Of a stretch of DNA of 64,000 nucleotides, positions 1-12,200 are shown piece by piece. A program made the translations under genes and the position numbers. Under the pieces are notes generated by a model that did not search any database, was not told the origin of the DNA, and saw only the letters and a list, made by a program, of their open reading frames with translations. Every line of letters begins with the position of its first letter. Positions within the stretch are counted from its first letter, which is position 1. Source of the stretch: Sipunculus nudus (Eukaryota > Annelida > Sipuncula > Golfingiida > Sipunculidae); assembly GCA_026874595.1 (NCBI GenBank), contig CM049314.1, positions 37,181,229 to 37,245,228 on the forward strand, written 5' to 3'.

Positions 1-1250
1 TGTTAAGATGTTATACATAATTTTTTAACATTTAAAATATATTTCAATTTTTAAAAGGTACACTATATAAAGGTACACCCAGTAACAGTAAGTCACTTTT
101 TAATGGACTCATATTAAAATAAACTGCATGAAAAAATCTGAAAAATATTTTTCTACTTTTTCTTCTTATGTGTGTGTCCTTCTTGGTAAAATTGAAATCT
201 TTAATCTTTTATTCAATCAAAATTTAAAATTTCAGTTATAGAGGCATGATATTATCAATATTAAAACCATTAATTTATACAAGATTCAAAATATACATTG
301 TTGAGTGATGGGTCTTGCTCCAGATCAGTGGCATAATGAGCCATTTAAGTTACAGGTTCGATAAATTTGGGCAAATCTGGGTTTTAAAAAAAGGTCCACA
401 GGGCCAACTCCCCACAAAATATTACATAATATAATATAATATAATATAATATAATATTATAAAATATTGTGTAATATAACATAATTTTATATTATAGTAT
501 AAGATATGAAAAGACGATATAATATTATATAATTAAATATAATGTCCAGCTCCCTCTTAATATAACATAACATAACATAATATAATATAATAACCAGCTC
601 CCCCTATAATATAATGTAATGTAATAAAATATAATATAATATATAATATAATATAATTTAATTTAATAAATATAATATAATATATTAAGATATAATGTTA
701 TTGCAGACTCAATATCCTTATAAGCTATACATAGAATTAAATGAATGTGAAAAATAATACATATGCTGTTCATTATACATGTAAATTTTCAAATGTTAAA
801 TCTATACATATGCATTCACATACAAAACACACATACATTTATAAATAGGCCTATATATAAATACACATAAACCCATGTACACATACCAATACATACATAC
901 TCCTATTTATTTGTTATGAAATAACATCACTTATATCACAGAAATTATTCTTAACTTTGTTTGTTTGTTGCTTTTTGATAATATAAAACAGCATCTGCTC
1001 ACATTTGTGAAAAAGATCTGATTTCATATATTAATTAGGAGGTGTATATATGGCACTTACAGTAACTTATTTATGTATTCTTTCTTCTCATGAATTGTTT
1101 TTCTAGGAGTGCATTTGCTAACACATTAAAAATGAAGCTTAGCCATAATTTAAGCCACATTAATTTTACTTTTTAATAGCCAGCTAATTTTTCAATGAGG
1201 CCTACCGGTAAGTATTTATATAAGATTAATTCACACAGCCCACTAACCAG
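1..1250. other. AT-rich non-coding DNA with AATAT-type simple repeats
   Basis: No coding exon or RNA gene is recognisable. Stretches around 421-475 and 545-690 are degenerate pentanucleotide arrays of the ATAAT/AATAT type, broken by short repeats of 'ccagctcccc'. The rest is ordinary AT-rich sequence. Confidence 0.6.
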
Positions 1251-1253
1251 CAG

Positions 1254-1350
1254 GTACAGTTAAACCTCAAACTAAGGACCTCAATACAGTGGTCATTATT
1301 CTGAGGTGGTCACTAAACTTGGGTGGTCTTAAGGTGAGGTTTTACAGTAC
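1254..1350. mobile_element. short palindromic MITE, pogo/Tc1-mariner-like ends
   Basis: The left end reads GTACAGTTAAACCTC and the right end GAGGTTTTACAGTAC. They are inverted copies with about two mismatches over 15 bases. The CAGT-start and TA borders resemble the pogo-like elements elsewhere in the window (20593, 27683, 28903). At under 100 bp it has no coding capacity. Classification is by end similarity only. Confidence 0.55.
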
Positions 1351-1525
1351 AAGTAATCAACACGCTTTAAATAAACAAAGGGATCTATAACAATCAGTGT
1401 TTAGCTTGCCCTTTGCCCCTTGACAAGTGATCAATTTCACACATGACAGTAACAATCATGACAATACATACCCTGATCTATGGGCAGAACAGAACAGAAC
1501 ATTATTCTGGAAAAATGGCCACAGG

Positions 1526-2473
1526 CAGGGCTGGTATGATTTAAATCACTTGATTTAAATGGTGATTTAAAATCGTGATTTAAATCATGATTTAAATCAC
1601 TGTTAAAAAGTCATAAAAATCATCAAAATTGATTTTTTTAAAGTTAATTGATCAAATGCGATAGATATTACTGCATGAATTATTACTGATATAACATGAT
1701 ATTACTATGAATTACATAACAAAAAAAATCACCCACTGCAGATCCTCTGTGAAAAATTTCAAAATAGTCTGAAATTATTTGTTGTAAGCTTTGTATTTTC
1801 ACTGAACATGATACATACTTCAAAATTAACACTATCCTTCAAGTTAATTTGGCAACCAGTTTCCTATACAGGAAATGATAAACTATCCAATCTTAAGAAG
1901 ATTGTCTTCCAATGCTCCATCATTTTTAAATACACTGATAAATGTAAGGAAGATATGCAGAATTATTTACTTAGATTCTAATGGATAAAGACCCAGTAGT
2001 GGTGGTGAACAAACCAGCAATGTTGCATGGGATTAACATGCCACACATTCTATTCTCATAAACTAAACTAAGTAGAAAAGACTGACAGATCATGCAAACA
2101 CTGTATTTTACATAATTTTAATTTAATTTTGTTTGGTAATTGGCAGTATGCAGGCATACTATAGGGTTATAGTACATGATCAGCCTGAAATGACATGTTG
2201 GAATCAGGTTAGCCAATGGTCACAATTTATTAACAAAAAACTTTCTATTATGTTCCTTTTATTCTACTGGTACATATTACTTTCTAAAATACTTTGAAAT
2301 ACAGTCATAATAACCTGCATAATAAAACCTTTTAATTTAGTTGATAAAAATAGAGGAAGTGATTAATTCATCATTAGGTGATTTAAATCAATAACCTGAT
2401 AACAGTCCATTGAAATAAAAAAAAAGTAAAAAATCATGATTTTTTTATAAAAGTCGATTTTTTACCAACCCTG
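1526..2473. mobile_element. non-autonomous hAT element, 948 bp
   Basis: The element starts CAGGGCTGGTA and ends TACCAACCCTG, an inverted repeat of about 11 bp with one mismatch. It is flanked by a perfect 8-bp direct repeat, GCCACAGG, at 1518-1525 and 2474-2481. An 8-bp target duplication and CAG..CTG ends are typical of the hAT superfamily. The motif GATTTAAATCA recurs several times just inside the left end and once near 2380, like subterminal transposase-binding motifs. No transposase frame is visible, so it depends on an autonomous relative. The perfect target duplication suggests a fairly recent insertion. Confidence 0.88.
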
Positions 2474-2481
2474 GCCACAGG

Positions 2482-3880
2482 GCCTACAGTTTCCAACATG
2501 ACTCAACATAATACAAGTTCTTATTTAACAACTGAATGTTGTCCCCGGGGGGGGGGGGGGGGGGGTGCTCGCTCGAGCGCTCACCTGTATCCTATGAGTT
2601 GGGATGCCGTTAAGTTTTTCAGCCCATTTCGGAGGCGTGTATGGCACCAAATCTGTCCCAAACCCGTACATACTGTTACTTAGAGACGATGACAAACTGA
2701 TGTAACGCCTGGCCGGGAGATAATGATATGAATTTCTAAGTAACCCAGCCAAACGACAGTAGAAACACCTCATCGCGGGACTTTAAACTTTCCTGAGCAC
2801 CAAGAGGAATTCCCTTTAGGGGTTCCCCCATCACAGAAGGGGGATTCCCGTTTTGCCATTTCATTCACCTTAGTCGGGTAAATATACATGTATAAAATTT
2901 CGTACAGTTGCTTTAACCTTCATGGACAAACATTATTTTCCAAAATAAAATGCATTTTATATGCATCCTGTCTGGCTGACACAATTTGAAACACAGGTAT
3001 TTCTACCAAATGACGATTATAGAATCCGTACCATAAATTACCCGAACGAGCTTTTTCTTGCAGGAAAACACTTTTTAAAGTACACACGGAAATAACATTC
3101 ACTTTATAAAGTGACAACAATTTTCCTTTTTTTCATTTTATTAGAATGATATCTGCCGAGCGTTTCTGGTATATAAGATTTGGCAGTAAGCTGTAATACG
3201 TAACAGTAATATTCTCAAATAAAAAGAGATTCATTTCCCATGGAAGATACATCAGCTCTGTTGTTAAATTAAGGCCATAGACGACAGACAACTATTGACT
3301 CACGGCGACCGGTGTGAACTCTGGGAAAGTTGTGAGTGATAATAGAGGACACGAGTGTGGTGTTACTGGTTACTCAATCAGTTGACAGCTCTGTCTCTTG
3401 GCAGCTAGCTGGGGAACACTCATATGTATATTGGACAAGTATATTGGGTAAAGTATACTACTTGGTGTAGGTGCATTGTACGGGGCTGAACTTCAGGGGG
3501 CTAAACCAGTAACTGAACCCATATTTTTGTTTTGAAAAATGTTGGTTCAATGCCTAAGCCTGCTAAGGCCAAACAAACATAAAAGGTATGGTTGTCAGGC
3601 ACCTCCCGCATCAGTTTTAAACCCCCGCATAAAAAATTATTTTGATTTTTAATAGAAACTTACCAATTTTGAGCTTCAGCCGTTCGGACATTTCTTTCAA
3701 GAAGTTAAAATCATATGATTTCCTCTGTCATGTAGTGCCTTTACTTGTTTAGCAATATAAATCTGTTATTATCATGTTTTCCCCTTATCATTTGACATTT
3801 TTATTGAAACATACCAAAAAATTAAAAAAAACCGCCTGCCCGCATTGATTTCTGAAAAAAAGTGCCTGAGAACCATACCT
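2482..3880. other. non-coding stretch with a poly-G run
   Basis: No gene is recognised. A run of 19 G sits at 2547-2565 and may be length-uncertain in the assembly. Short frames across it have no recognisable domain. Around 3950 there is a GTCT/GTCC simple repeat just inside repeat X. Confidence 0.5.
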
Positions 3881-4660
3881 TTTTAGCTCAGCTGACTATA
3901 AGTCATCTGAGCTATAGTCGTGGTCCATTGTCCGTCGTCTGTCTGTCTGTCCGTCCGTCCGTAAGACTGGCACGTTTCGACACCATTGGACCTACGAATC
4001 TGAAATTTGCCATACAGTTAGATGTCCATAAAAATCTCCTACCATGCCGAAAATTGGGTCAATAGGACTTCGTTCCTTCAAGATATTAAGGAAAAACCTC
4101 AATTTTTAATTAGAAATCTATTTTCACACTTCAGGACTGCCTAATATCAAAACCACTCATCTGGTTTTCTTCATATTTACCATAAAAATTCCTCTATATA
4201 GTTCCTATGTACATGCCAGAAATTAAGTCAGTATTAATATATTATTTAATTTAAAAAAGTTATGGGCCCAAACATAATGGACTTTGTAAAAAAATCAGGA
4301 AAGATATTTGGTCACTTTAGACCAAAAGTGTTAAAGGTAGGGACTTTTTTTCAGTAATACAACTTAATTGATCAAAATTTAATTGTATACCAAAAATTAG
4401 ATCAAAATCTGTTAAATTTTTTAAATATTGGCAAAAATATAAGATTGGTACCTTCAATTTTGCCCAAGTTTGACCATCGCACGTTTTTTTCCTGTAAGTA
4501 CTGTGGATTTAATTTTCACAGCATGTTTTTGTTAGCATTTTGTCTGTTAACACCAAAAATTTGAAACCAGTTGATCAAAAACTGTAGATTTTATTCAAGT
4601 TTTGAAGCACCATGTCACATCAAGTTTACATCAAGCTAGTGTTATGCAGTTTGCTAGAGC
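3881..4660 (+). repeat. interspersed repeat X, copy 1 (5' part)
   Basis: The left end is an imperfect palindrome, TAGCTCAGCTGACTATAAG followed by TCATCTGAGCTA, then GTCT/GTCC simple repeats and a conserved body. Blocks such as GTTATGGGCCCAAACATAAT recur at 4260, 7055 and 19023, and the palindromic start recurs at 9350 and, inverted, at 61510-61546. No protein frame is conserved between copies. The class is not known to me. Palindrome-headed repeats of this kind are abundant in bivalve genomes. Confidence 0.75.
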
Positions 4661-4710
4661 TCAGCTCCCCAGCTTCAGCTCTAAGTTCCTTAAATTTAGC
4701 ATTCAGTTAG

Positions 4711-6424
4711 CAGACATGGGGTAATAGTAATAAGTAATAGTAATAGTAATAGACTATTACAGCTTTTTCCATGTAATAGTAATAGTAATAGTAATAGACT
4801 CAAACATTTTTAGCTGTAATAGTAATAGTAATAGAAACAGAAGGCAAAGTAATAGAGTAATACATATTACTTTCTGTTACTTCCTGTGAGCCCCTTGATC
4901 ATGAAGCATATCAGCAAATAATGCTGAACACACTCAATTCTTGTCCAGCAATTGCCCAGAAGTGCCTATTGTTGAGGCAAGCATGGGCCAGCTGCCACAC
5001 TGCTGGTGACCACTGGTGCTAATTACATAAGAGTACTGGACAGAGCAGGTCACAGCCAAATAGGTAACCTGGCACAATCTGACCTTTGATTAGTAAACCA
5101 TGGATAAACAGAGGAATGTTTGATGTTATGCGACAGATAAATTGTGGATTATTATATTGACATGTACATCTTATCCCACATCCATCAATCCATATGCATA
5201 TTCTGAAATGTACCTAGATTTATTTTCACAAGCCAGTTTGCATTTTAATCATACAGATTGCAATAACACACATTTAAGAAAAATAGAATATGGAACCAGA
5301 TGTAGTTGCAGTGCAGACCCAAAATGTTCATGATAAGCTTATGGTGTTTTCACTACCCATAACGTATGGAAGCCTACAATGCTATATACTAGTAAACTCA
5401 TACCAGTACTACAATCACTTTGATAAAGTCATACTGCAGGCACATGTATTATCTATTTAATTTATATAAATATTCTTTTAAAATAATTCTTTTAATACTT
5501 GTCTGTTATTTCATAGTACCAATTTTGCAGACCTTCATTCAGTATCTAAAATTATGTTAATTTATATTTTGAAAATTAAATTAACAATTTTTTTAAGATA
5601 TTAATTTATTTGATTATATAATATGAGAATATAAGTAACTGTTAATATTTTATTATTTAATATCTGAAATTTTGATATCAAATAATTAGATCCTGTTATG
5701 TACAAAATTTAAAGTATAAGATTGTTGAATACCAAATTAATTGTGAAAGTGATATAAATAATATTTGATTTGTTTTGTAAAATTGATATAAGTTTAAATC
5801 ACTCTCCATATTCCTAAATTATCCTATGCTGGTTTTGCTGCAATGAAGAAGGGCATGCCTGAAGAATAAAAGCCATGCATGCTACCATTATTGTTAAGTT
5901 TACCACCTCTCTGTTCACTCTCAAGATGTACTTTGTGATAAAATAAAACATGGCATCATATCCAAATGAACATATATACACTTGAGAAGATGGGGTACTT
6001 TTGTCTCCAGTTTAGAATCTGTCCAGAATCTTGATGTAAACAGTAGAAACAGGACACAGCCCTACCAAAATTCCTCTCCTGATACATACATAAAGGACTA
6101 AATTGTCAGCTTTGATACTAAATATTAATATGACATAATCATGAATAATTCCTTTGGAGACCATTTTTAGTTACACTGAAAACTTTATTCATTAATTATG
6201 CGAAAGAAGATTAAATCTTAACAGAAGTATGTACTATAAAATAAATTTATGTGAAATATATATGAAAATAATAAAAAATGTACAAGTATGCATATAATTA
6301 TAAATCAATATTTTACATATGCCAGGGTCTTTACAATGGGTTGCTTTTAAATTACATGTATTCAAGAGTTCATACAATTATCTTATAATTTCGACTTGAA
6401 ACGCCCCAATAATCATTGAGGTTT

Positions 6425-6467
<43 letters not shown>

Positions 6468-6816
6468 CAGAATTAAAGAAGCTGAAATAATTAAGATCTC
6501 CAGTATCATTAGGCTTATTGTTAATGACAGACACAGTATAAGAAAATTGTGTGGGTAACTGGATGATATAGGTGCTTCTAATATTAATATATAATATAAA
6601 AATGTGATTTCAGTGCTAGTTTATAGCACTCATGGCTGCGCAAAGGCTAGAATCCTCCCATCAGTTTATGTAATAGTAATAGTAATAGTAATAGATACCC
6701 CAGTAATAGTAATAGTAATAGTAATAGAAGATAAAATGTGGTAATAGTAATAGTAATAGGAATATCAGAAATTGAAAGTAATAGTAATAGAACAACTGTA
6801 ATAGACCCCATGTCTG
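4711..6816. mobile_element. hAT-like element with GTAATA-rich ends, 2106 bp
   Basis: The terminal inverted repeats are CAGACATGGGGT at 4711 and ACCCCATGTCTG ending at 6816, a perfect 12 bp. The flanks TCAGTTAG (4703-4710) and ACAGTTAG (6817-6824) are an 8-bp target duplication with one mismatch. The insertion site falls inside repeat X, where related copies read straight through 'cagttagatgtc'. Both ends carry arrays of GTAATA (4721-4860 and 6670-6800). The interior is AT-rich with a TA run at 6427-6463 and no transposase frame. CAG ends plus an 8-bp duplication support hAT. Confidence 0.8.
6427..6463. repeat. (TA)n microsatellite
   Basis: An uninterrupted TA run inside the hAT-like element at 4711-6816. 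Confidence 0.95.
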
Positions 6817-8615
6817 ACAGTTAGATGTCTCCAAAATCCCCTACCATGCCAAAAATTTTATCACTAGGACTTAATTCCTTCGAAATATTAATGAAAAACT
6901 TCATTTTTCCATTAAAAACCCATTGTTACACTGTAAGACTTCCTAATATCAAAACCACTGATCTGACTTTGATCATATATAATATACATGTTTTTCTATA
7001 CATTCGCTATGCACATGCCAGAAATTATGTCAGTATTGATTAATTGTTTTAAGTTATGGGCCCAAACATAATGCACTTTTTAAAAAATCAAATATATTTA
7101 CTCCCTTATCAAGAGGATTGCTGAAGCTAGAGATTTTTTTGTCAGGGATGTAACATTATTTAATCAAGATTCAATTGAATACCAAAAATTAGTTCTGAAT
7201 TTTTCAAAATTTTTAAGTTTATTAGTATAAATATAAAATTAGTACCTTAAATTTTGCCCAACTTTGACCATGGCACGTTTGTTTCCTGAGAGCACTGTTG
7301 ATATAATTTTCATATCATGCACACATAAGGATTTCATCTTTGTAGTTTAGAAAGCTGAAAGAAATTGGCCAAATATTGTAGCTTTTATTAATGTTTATAT
7401 GAGACCATGTCAGACCCAGGCTTAATCCAGCTCCTCTTCAGTCACCTGTATGTTGACCTTGTTGACCTTTCATCAGATTATGCATGCTTGAGCGAAGCAT
7501 ACACTGGGGCAGCCAGGCAGCTAATGCCCAGCCACAGTTGATCCAGGTGTCCAACCCAACTCATCTAGTAGTTGTTTTGAAAAACAACATAACAATAAAC
7601 AATAAATTAATAATTTTGTATTGTTTTTTTATAACAAATTAAAGAAAAATTAATAGAAAAGGAATTTGTTAGTTGATGAGTAACAGAAAATTAACTTGCA
7701 GTTACTGATGATGTAAGAATCTTGTATGGATGGATAGAATGTCAATTTCAATACTTTGACAGATACTTCCAAAATGTATTCATGAATGCATGAATGCATT
7801 CATGAATATATTCCAAAATATTATTTCAATAATCATTTCAGTTATATTTTATTTTAAAAAATCATATGATCTTCTTATTATTTCTTTTTAATAAAATTAT
7901 ATTGGCACAATATTTATTATTAAATTTTAATAAATAGTTAAACTCTTTTATAATATGTCCTGCTTATAAGTTATATGGCCAAGTCCAAATCTGTGTGACA
8001 ATAGCACTCCATTTGTTAATAAAATAAATGAAATCAATCCTGTTCCCTGTCTCCAAAGATACTGTCAAAATCATACATAAGCTAAACACCAACAACTCAT
8101 AATAAAGCTTATATTTATTACCACACAAAACAAGCATGTGCCTCTTTCCCAAATCATATTTTTTATCATATATAACAGCTGAGCACCATGACCCATGGGT
8201 CCCTTGTTTTTTTAATTTGGCCTAAAAGGCTTCTACTAATGTACAATACCCTACTGTCATTAATATATTTATATCTTATTTGTTAAAGTAAAATAGGAAA
8301 AAAAAAGCATCCTTTCATGACTTTTTTTATCTTGATATGTGTACATGATGTCAATGACAAATATGCCAAATGTGGGTTTATCATAAACATACATAGATCA
8401 GCTAAAACACATTTTTCGTAGCCCAATTTAATCGGACTTGATATTATTAGGCCCTGCCGTTTATCAAGTCCAATAGCCATACAGTGAGAGTTTCTACAAT
8501 ATAGGCCACAGAACATGCAACGGATCTGTTGTATCTTGTTTAACTGCCTGTTTACTTCCAAACAACAAAGACACAGGATTACACCATTTTAACACCAATA
8601 AGTATGTGGTTCATG

Positions 8616-9080
8616 CAGGGTTGGGTGGGTAATACCCAGATGGGTAAACCCAGGCGGGTAATACCCCTTATTACCTGGGCGGGCTATAAGTCTTAAAACC
8701 CACATGCAGGTTTTAATGGGCAATATGATTTGGGCTTTTCTAGTAGCATTCTTTTCAGTCTCAAAATCGCTGCATAAAATGCATATAATCAAATAAAGAG
8801 GAAAAACTACAGTGCTTGACCATGAAATAAGTTAAATACCAATAGATGAGCAACATCATAGATATTAATGTTCAAACTGTTTTATACAAACTGTTACCAG
8901 TCCAGTTCAGAATGTCCACAAAAGACAGGATAGCAGGTCACAACTCTGCAGCAGGTTGTACTAGGAGTTGATTGCAAATCTTGTTTTGTATGTAGCCAAA
9001 GTTAGAGAATACATGTTCTACAGCAGAAGAACTGGCTGGCATACAGAGAAGGTTTGATGCGTATGACACTAGCACTGAGG
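8616..9080 (-). mobile_element. hAT remnant with end of transposase
   Basis: The left end is CAGGGTTGGGTGGGTAATAC, nearly the same as the start of the copy at 22296. The two copies can be aligned by eye for about 450 bp. On the minus strand at about 9060-8880 the sequence translates to a decayed hAT dimerisation tail, with residues like PASSSAVEHVFSNFG followed by QNKICNQL. That corresponds to the conserved PxSS...ER.FS...IRNRL block of hAT transposases. The opposite terminus and target duplication were not found, so this is a truncated copy. Confidence 0.7.
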
Positions 9081-9944
9081 TGTCACTGTTGCTTCACTTG
9101 TGTGGTAACGTATACATGTACTGCCAATCAGTTGACACTTGGCAGCCGGTAACCATCTTGTGTCAACCAGTTAGCCAGTTTTTGTACACCCAATAAGTAA
9201 TCCATCCACTTTCAATCTTTCATTGATACAAAGGAAATAATTTCAAAATCATTAAATAATACAAATGACAGATGCAGATAGAAATATGATTGAAACAATA
9301 GGAGTTACAAAGCAGGTAGGTTTATACTCCATCTTAAAGACTCCTGATTTTTAGCTCAGCTGACTATAAGTCATCTGAGCTATAGTTGTGGTCCATTGTC
9401 TGTCTGTCTGTCTGTCCGTTCGTCGATGTGGCACGTTTTGAAACCGTAAGACCTAGGAATCCAAAATTCAGCATAATGTTAGATGTCCCCAAGATCTCCT
9501 ACCAAGCCGAAAACTGGGTCTTTGCGACTTCGTTCCTTTGAGAAATTAAGGAAAAACCTCAATTTTTTTATTAAAATCCTATTTTCACACTTCAGGACTG
9601 TCTAATATCAAAACCACTCATCTGTTTTTCCTCATATTTACCATAAATATTCCTCTATATAGTTCCTATGTACATGTCAGAAATTAAGTCTGTAAAGTAT
9701 AAATTCTTTAGTTATTGTATCGCAAGATGGCGGATAGGCTACACGCACATTAAGGGGCTCTTACGATCCAGGGGAATAGATGACCAGGAGAAATTAACAG
9801 CAGGAAATGGAACAGTATCCCAAGTAGAATAAAATCCGCGGAACCAGTTCTTGAAATTGACGATCAATTTTGTAACGCAATTTTAACAAAAATTCACGAA
9901 ATCTACGGAACAAAAGAACTGAAAGGTAACATTGTTTTGGTACA

Positions 9945-10829
9945 ATGACGAGCAACCTCGGGGAGGAAATTAGAAAGTCCCTGGACTCTGTCTACTCAAG
10001 CGAGTCAATCCATGAGGAGACACTCGCGCCAGTATTACAGCTTGGCGGGGCTATGAGTGAAGACACTCGTAAACAAGACGCAAAACGTCACAGACAGGAA
10101 TCTACAGATTCTGAGAGTACAAGCCCTTCAGCAGCTAATACACAGATGATGCATCTGACTAAGGTAATTCAAACTGTGTTATCGTCACCTTCAGTCATTA
10201 CCGCTTTTGCAGAAGCTATTCTGCCAATGATTAATGAAAAGCTTGATGAACTTATCAATGTAAAAATAAATAGTGCTCAGAAAACAACTACTGCGTCGCT
10301 GGAAATCTTGTCAAAAAGAACTTTTGAACTGGAAAATGAACTGAAACGGAGCAGAGAAATAATTGAAAAGCTCGAAACTAAACTTGACTCACTTGAACAA
10401 TATGAAAGACGACTCAATCTCCGCATTCACGGTATAGAAGAAACCGAAGGAGAACGGATTGACAATATCGTTATGACCTTTGTGCACAACAAATTAGGTC
10501 TGAAAGATATGACCCTGCACGATATACAAAGATGTCACAGAGTGGGGCCCCCAGGCAGTGGTCAGAGACCCATCATCATTAGGATGACCAGTTATAGAGG
10601 GAGAGCCGCCATATACAGTGCATGGACAAAGCTGAAGGGAACCCGCGTTTACATAAACGAAGACCTGACCGAGGAAAGGGCGCAACTGGCGTTCTTGGCA
10701 AGATGGGCAAAGAAATCAAAGGAGTCAGCCGTAAAGGACTGCTGGACGACAGACGGCAGGGTTCTGGTGAGACTGACTGATGAAAAAATACGAGAGATTA
10801 GAAGTGAGAAGGACTTGAATGGCCTGTAA
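9945..10829 (+). CDS. non-LTR retrotransposon ORF1 protein (L1 ORF1p-like fold), 294 aa
   Basis: This frame is uninterrupted from an ATG to TAA and belongs to the enclosing non-LTR element. Proteins of this type bind the element RNA as chaperones and form the ribonucleoprotein particle. The first 60 or so residues are polar and look disordered. Residues about 115-155 are heptad-rich (coiled coil, for example TFELENELKRSREIIEKLE). Residues about 157-235 begin with YERRLNLRIHGIEE, the typical start of the RRM of L1-type ORF1 proteins, with RCHRVG and RPIIIRM further on. Residues 238-294, with INEDLTEERAQ and TTDGRVLVR, match the C-terminal domain. There is no CCHC zinc knuckle. Family assignment rests on these motifs. 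Confidence 0.85.
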   Translation: MTSNLGEEIRKSLDSVYSSESIHEETLAPVLQLGGAMSEDTRKQDAKRHRQESTDSESTSPSAANTQMMHLTKVIQTVLSSPSVITAFAEAILPMINEKLDELINVKINSAQKTTTASLEILSKRTFELENELKRSREIIEKLETKLDSLEQYERRLNLRIHGIEETEGERIDNIVMTFVHNKLGLKDMTLHDIQRCHRVGPPGSGQRPIIIRMTSYRGRAAIYSAWTKLKGTRVYINEDLTEERAQLAFLARWAKKSKESAVKDCWTTDGRVLVRLTDEKIREIRSEKDLNGL

Positions 10830-10879
10830 AATATGTATGTACTTATGTATCGGAAATGTTGGAAAAAATAAAATATTGT

Positions 10880-11840
10880 AAAATGTCATTTAAATATATA
10901 CTTTATAAAAGAAAATAGGAAAGGTTAAAATGGTAAAAACAAGGAACAATATTTAAAAATAAAAGCAATTTTGTAAACTGATATTACAAGTGCAAGGAAG
11001 AAATAGAAAACGTAAATAAAAAAGGCTATAATGTAAAAATTAGATAGATATATAGAAATTGGGTGTGTAAGATCTAAAATACATACACGAGCCTTAAAAT
11101 AATGTAAAGTGATATCACAAGAGTAAAACAGAAATAAAAAACGGGTAAAAAGGTTGCATTGAAAATTGGAAAGATAAAGAGAAAGTGTGTATAAGATCTA
11201 AAATACATACTGGTCTTGAATATGTAAAGTGATATCACATGTCTAAGAAAGAAATGAGAAAATGTGAAAAATTATATATTGTAAAATTGGAAAGATATAA
11301 TAGAATATATGTGTATAAGATCTAAAATACATACTAGAGTACTGGAAATATGTAAAGTGACTTCATAAGTGAAAAGAAATTAAGAAAATGCGTAAACTGT
11401 TTATATTGTTAAAAACTTGAAAGATGTATAGAAAGTGTGTACGAGAAAAAAATACATTCGAGAGCCTTGAAGATATGTAAATTGATACCGCAAGTGTAAG
11501 AAAGAAATAGAAAAAGTGTAAAAAAAGGTTATAATGTAAAAATTGGAACGATGTACAGAAAATGTATGTATAAGATCTAAACTACATACTAGAGCCTTGA
11601 AAATATGTGAAAGGACTTCACAAGTGAAAGAAAGAAATAAGAAAATGTGTAGAAAAGGTTGATTGTAAAATTGGAAAGATGTATAGAAAATGTGTGTATA
11701 AGATCTAAATAGATACAAGAGCCTTGCAAATATGGTAAGTGACATCACAAAAGACAGGAAATAATAGAGAACGTGTAAAATGGTTATATTGTAAGTATTT
11801 GAAAGATGTCTAGGAAATGTGTGTATACATAAATATCACA
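10880..11840 (+). repeat. tandem array, about 125-bp units, between ORF1 and ORF2
   Basis: The phrase 'gatctaaaatacata' or a close variant recurs at about 11071, 11195, 11319, 11443, 11574 and 11702, a spacing of 124-131 bp. Each unit also holds 'gccttgaaaatatgtaaagtga' and 'ttggaaagatgtatagaaaatgtgtgtataa' type blocks. It lies wholly inside the non-LTR element, downstream of ORF1. Long frames on its minus strand (11401-11748) are repeat translations, not a gene. Its role is unknown; an internal promoter or spacer for ORF2 is possible. Confidence 0.85.
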
Positions 11841-12200
11841 TCTTGTTTTATTTTAGTTAGATTCGAAAGTCTGATATATTTTAATGATATAGTAAAGACT
11901 GAATGATAAAAAACAGTGAATATATGTAAAGTATATCACAGCAAGATGACATCGGAAAAAAAATACGGATAATATTGAGTAGACTTCACAAGTAAAATGT
12001 ATTACGATATTGTAAACAAACATAGGAATCTCCTACAGAACTAGTGAAATTCAAATACATTAAATTATTAGGACAGTCGAAGAAATGATAAATTACCATA
12101 CAGAAGGTTACTGTTAGGATGTAAAGATGTTCATATTTATTGCCGGAATTCTAACCTGCAAAACTATTGTCGTAGAAAGTAAACATTGTTACAAAATATA

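Larger units (their letters stand above)
4661..8210 (+). repeat. interspersed repeat X, copy 2, split by a hAT element
   Basis: This copy begins near 4661 and is interrupted at 4711-6816 by a hAT-like element. It resumes with sequence matching copy 1 ('gttagatgtc' and the GGGCCCAAACATAAT block at 7057). Its right end, AGCTGAGCACCATGACCCAT followed by GGGTCCCTTG (about 8177-8206), matches the right end of copy 3 near 20505-20538. The two right ends define the 3' border of the family. Confidence 0.65.

Noticed and set aside
2498-2773. Frames on both strands across the poly-G run
   Set aside because: Their Gly/Pro runs come from the homopolymer; there is no other support.
11401-11748. 115-residue minus-strand frame rich in Phe/Tyr/Leu with internal repeats
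   Set aside because: It is the complement of the 125-bp tandem array in the retrotransposon, not a gene.
10880-11840. Regular repeats that could suggest a CRISPR-like array
   Set aside because: Units are about 125 bp, adjacent and diverged, with no short repeat/unique spacer alternation, and the window is eukaryotic.
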